DNA of 64,000 nt, from NCBI RefSeq assembly GCF_003148495.1, contig NZ_QGGH01000004.1:62001-126000 (forward strand), in the 5' to 3' direction. Of the stretch, positions 62,087 to 64,000 are shown piece by piece. Below the pieces are notes generated by a model that was given only the letters and a program-made list of their open reading frames with translations, made no database searches and was not told the DNA's origin. The first letter of the stretch is position 1; each line of letters opens with the position of its first letter. The DNA is from Mesorhizobium loti. GTDB taxonomy: Bacteria; Pseudomonadota; Alphaproteobacteria; Rhizobiales; Rhizobiaceae. A program made the translations under genes and the position numbers.

Positions 62087-62168
62087 CTGCCGGCAGCGGA
62101 TTGCGCCAAGGTCTAAATCAGCGTGGCGGGTAACCTCGCTTACGCGCAATTTACGACCGCCCGCTAAA

Positions 62169-62202
62169 ACGTTCCTGTCTGATTCGTCTGGGACAGGAAC
62201 GT
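62169..62202 (+). promoter_or_regulatory. Hairpin covering the ribosome-binding site of the next gene
   Basis: ACGTTCCTGTC (62169-62179) pairs exactly with GACAGGAACGT (62192-62202) over a 12-base loop. The start codon is at 62204, and its only Shine-Dalgarno sequence, AGGA, lies inside the 3' arm. In the mRNA this would close the start site unless the hairpin melts or is bound; as DNA it could also be an operator. Confidence 0.7.
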
Positions 62203-62203
62203 C

Positions 62204-62689
62204 ATGAGCAAAGCCCTCACATCCTTCGCACTGGTCGCCGTGCTGACCGCCTTGCTCATGGCGTTGAGTCTGGCCGTGGCCAGGCACGGCTATCCCTATG
62301 GCGCGATCGGCGTCAGGCGCCTTGACGGCATTGCCGACGCCAGTGTGTTCATCCCGATTGCCGCTGTCTATTTCTTCAGCGCGATGCTGATGATGATCCT
62401 GCCGATCAGGGCGGCCGGCATCGTCCTGACGCATGCCGCCGACGCCCTCTTCTGGACCGTGATCGCGCTGTTTGCGACCATCGTCGGCTGTCTGGTCGCC
62501 AGATGGGCTTTCGGCCAGGGCAGCGCCGTGTGGGCATTGCTGAACTGGCGGTTCCTGTTTGCGGCGGCGATCGTCGGTTGCCACTTCGTCATGAACGAGC
62601 TGCGCCGCAACGTCCTGCTGCGCAGCCTGTTCTTCGTGGTCTTTGCCGCCGCGACGCTGGCCTGCCTGTTCTGGTCGTTCACGCTTTGA
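62204..62689 (+). CDS. Small four-helix membrane protein, function unknown
   Basis: A 161-residue protein with hydrophobic segments at about residues 5-24, 45-66, 80-101 and 108-126, and a fifth near 138-158, so four or five helices. There are Arg-rich turns (RRLDG, LRRNVLLR). No known motif seen. It is a single gene between the sulfur cluster and the convergent sarcosine oxidase operon and has an unusual leader hairpin over its start site. Confidence 0.75.
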   Translation: MSKALTSFALVAVLTALLMALSLAVARHGYPYGAIGVRRLDGIADASVFIPIAAVYFFSAMLMMILPIRAAGIVLTHAADALFWTVIALFATIVGCLVARWAFGQGSAVWALLNWRFLFAAAIVGCHFVMNELRRNVLLRSLFFVVFAAATLACLFWSFTL

Positions 62690-62709
62690 CGGGATTGTAC
62701 TACCGCCAG

Positions 62710-63249
62710 CTAATCTGCTGATCCGGCGGCGATGTTGCCGGCGGCAATTTCCATCCACGTCCAGAGATAGGCTGCAAGACCGCGATCGACATGGATGCGC
62801 AGCTTGCTGCCATGGCGATAGACGACGGCGCTGATACCGGCGAAGGAAAGCGCTGCACTGGCACTCGCTTGGCTGGGATCGAGCGTTGTCCCGCGCGCGA
62901 TGAAAGCGTCGAGCGCAGCGCCCTCCACCTCGAACACCTGCAGCCCGGCGCTGATCGCCGTCACCGCGAACCCTTCTGCGTGCCAGCCCGTGGCGATGGC
63001 AAGCGGGCTGTTCGACACGACAAGCAGCCGGTCGCGCGCCAGCCGCGCCGCATAGCGGCCGCCCTGCGCGGCGCCAAAAGCGCCCACGCCAGTTCCGTCG
63101 ATGCCGGAAGCCCGTGCCCACGCGTCGAGGTCGCCGCTGACCAGCAACTGGGTGAGACCCGAGATTGCGCGCACCGCAAGGCCGGGCGCGGTGATAACCG
63201 CACTCTGCCAGTCCGGCGCAACGGACCATTTCTCCGCGAGATCACGCAT
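62710..63249 (-). CDS. soxG: Sarcosine oxidase gamma subunit
   Basis: A 179-residue subunit of the heterotetrameric enzyme that demethylates sarcosine to glycine, formaldehyde (or methylene-tetrahydrofolate) and peroxide. AISGLTQLLVSGDLDAWAR, LARDRLLVVSNSP and FIARGTTLDPSQ fit SoxG, including the HGSKLRIHVDRGLAAYLWTWME end. ATG 63249 overlaps the end of the upstream gene by eight bases, the usual soxA-soxG coupling. Confidence 0.85.
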   Translation of the reverse strand: MRDLAEKWSVAPDWQSAVITAPGLAVRAISGLTQLLVSGDLDAWARASGIDGTGVGAFGAAQGGRYAARLARDRLLVVSNSPLAIATGWHAEGFAVTAISAGLQVFEVEGAALDAFIARGTTLDPSQASASAALSFAGISAVVYRHGSKLRIHVDRGLAAYLWTWMEIAAGNIAAGSAD

Positions 63250-64000
63250 GCAGCCGGTCTCCTGCCGGGTCGACGGCGCAAGGGGCGGTAATCGTCGCTT
63301 TGCTGATCTTGCCGAGATGCTGGATGTCGATCGTCTCGCCATGGCGGGCCGCGCCGCGCTCGATCAGGCCAAGTGCAACCGGGCGGCCGAGCGTCGGGCT
63401 TTGGTAGCTGGATGTGACAAAGCCCTGGCTGCGCAATCTGCCGTCGATCCGTTTGATGCCGTGCGCGCCGGTAGGTAGCGGCGCTTCGCCTTGCGGCACC
63501 GCCAATCCGACAAGCTGCATGCGGTTGTCACGCGAGGCCTCCTCTGTGAACAGCGAGCGGCGGCCGACGAACTCGGTCTGGCGTTTGGCGCGCGGGCCGT
63601 CGACGCCCAGATCGTGCGGCAGCGTGGTGCCGTCGGTGTCCTTACCGATGACGATAAAGCCTTTCTCGGCGCGCAGGATCATCAGCGCTTCGAGGCCGAT
63701 GACGACGGCGTCGAACGCCTGGCCGGCCTGGCGCAGTCGCGTCCACAACGGCTCGGCGCGATCGGCCCGGATCGAGATCTCGTAGCTCCGGTCGCCGGTG
63801 AAGCTGACGCGGGCGATGCGGACTTCGTCGCCGGCATAGGTTCCATGACCGACTGCCATATGCGGCAGGTCGGCATCGTCGAGCGAAAGGCTGAGGTCCA
63901 GCGCTTCGAGCAGTTTTCGGGCGTTTGGCCCCGAGACGGTCAGCGTCGCCATGTCTGATGTGGCGTTGTGGATGTAGACAGCGCCGCGGCCAAAACGGTC
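63242..64000 (-). CDS. soxA: Sarcosine oxidase alpha subunit, C-terminal part (5' end outside window)
   Basis: The frame is open to the right edge; 252 C-terminal residues are visible. They form the aminomethyltransferase (GcvT)-like folate-binding half: VYIHNATSDMATLTVSGPNARKLLE, RVSFTGDRSYEISIRADRAEPLW, GLEALMILRAEKGFIVIGKDTDGTTLPHDLG and GFVTSSYQSPTLGRPVALGLIERG. The N-terminal FAD/NAD part should lie beyond 64000, with soxB and soxD further upstream. Confidence 0.93.
   Translation of the reverse strand, partial: DRFGRGAVYIHNATSDMATLTVSGPNARKLLEALDLSLSLDDADLPHMAVGHGTYAGDEVRIARVSFTGDRSYEISIRADRAEPLWTRLRQAGQAFDAVVIGLEALMILRAEKGFIVIGKDTDGTTLPHDLGVDGPRAKRQTEFVGRRSLFTEEASRDNRMQLVGLAVPQGEAPLPTGAHGIKRIDGRLRSQGFVTSSYQSPTLGRPVALGLIERGAARHGETIDIQHLGKISKATITAPCAVDPAGDRLHA

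Overview
The window reads as chromosome of an alphaproteobacterium of the Hyphomicrobiales (Rhizobiales), most like Mesorhizobium. Grounds: high GC with strong third-position bias, a proton transhydrogenase split into three subunits, a small aa3-oxidase subunit IV, an aroA-cmk-rpsA cluster with a class II (CP4-like) EPSP synthase, and a load of ABC transporters for sugars and amino acids. The genus is an inference from gene content, not a measured match.

Layout. 1-9.2 kb: end of a GGDEF-EAL c-di-GMP protein, an N-acyl amino acid synthase-like protein, two small membrane proteins, the pntAA-pntAB-pntB operon, a membrane-linked serine hydrolase, and (minus strand) a stress-type membrane protein preceded by a 25-residue peptide gene. 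9.2-18.5 kb: gyrB, a secreted caspase-like/TPR protein, an FMN reductase, a cytochrome P450, an NDUFA9-like protein and DoxX. 18.6-26.9 kb: a basic amino acid / guanidino compound locus, with a polar amino acid ABC transporter and an Ldh-family oxidoreductase on the minus strand, diverging from a dimethylargininase-like hydrolase and a 2-ketoarginine decarboxylase-like enzyme. 26.9-31.6 kb: rpsA, cmk, aroA and a divergent acidic-tailed protein.

31.7-40.8 kb is the most unusual part. Just downstream of a tRNA-Ala(GGC) gene lie a phosphopantetheinyl transferase, a 2093-residue nonribosomal peptide synthetase with the order A-T-C-A-T followed by a malate/lactate-type (Ldh_2) dehydrogenase fused in the same polypeptide, and an overlapping stand-alone adenylation enzyme. 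There is no thioesterase or reductase release domain. I regard this as the best candidate for an undescribed biosynthetic system.

40.8-50.6 kb: an oxidative L-arabinose / D-galactose locus (dgoD plus GntR regulator, diverging from araFGH, sugar dehydrogenase, arabinonate dehydratase and keto-deoxy-sugar-acid aldolase). 50.6-62.1 kb: an organosulfur locus (ssuD, a flavoprotein, sfnG, a complete branched-chain-amino-acid-type ABC transporter, sfnB, FMN reductase). 62.2-64 kb: a small membrane protein whose start signal lies in a perfect hairpin, then the end of a sarcosine oxidase operon (soxG and partial soxA). No CRISPR array, insertion sequence, integrase or rRNA gene was seen.
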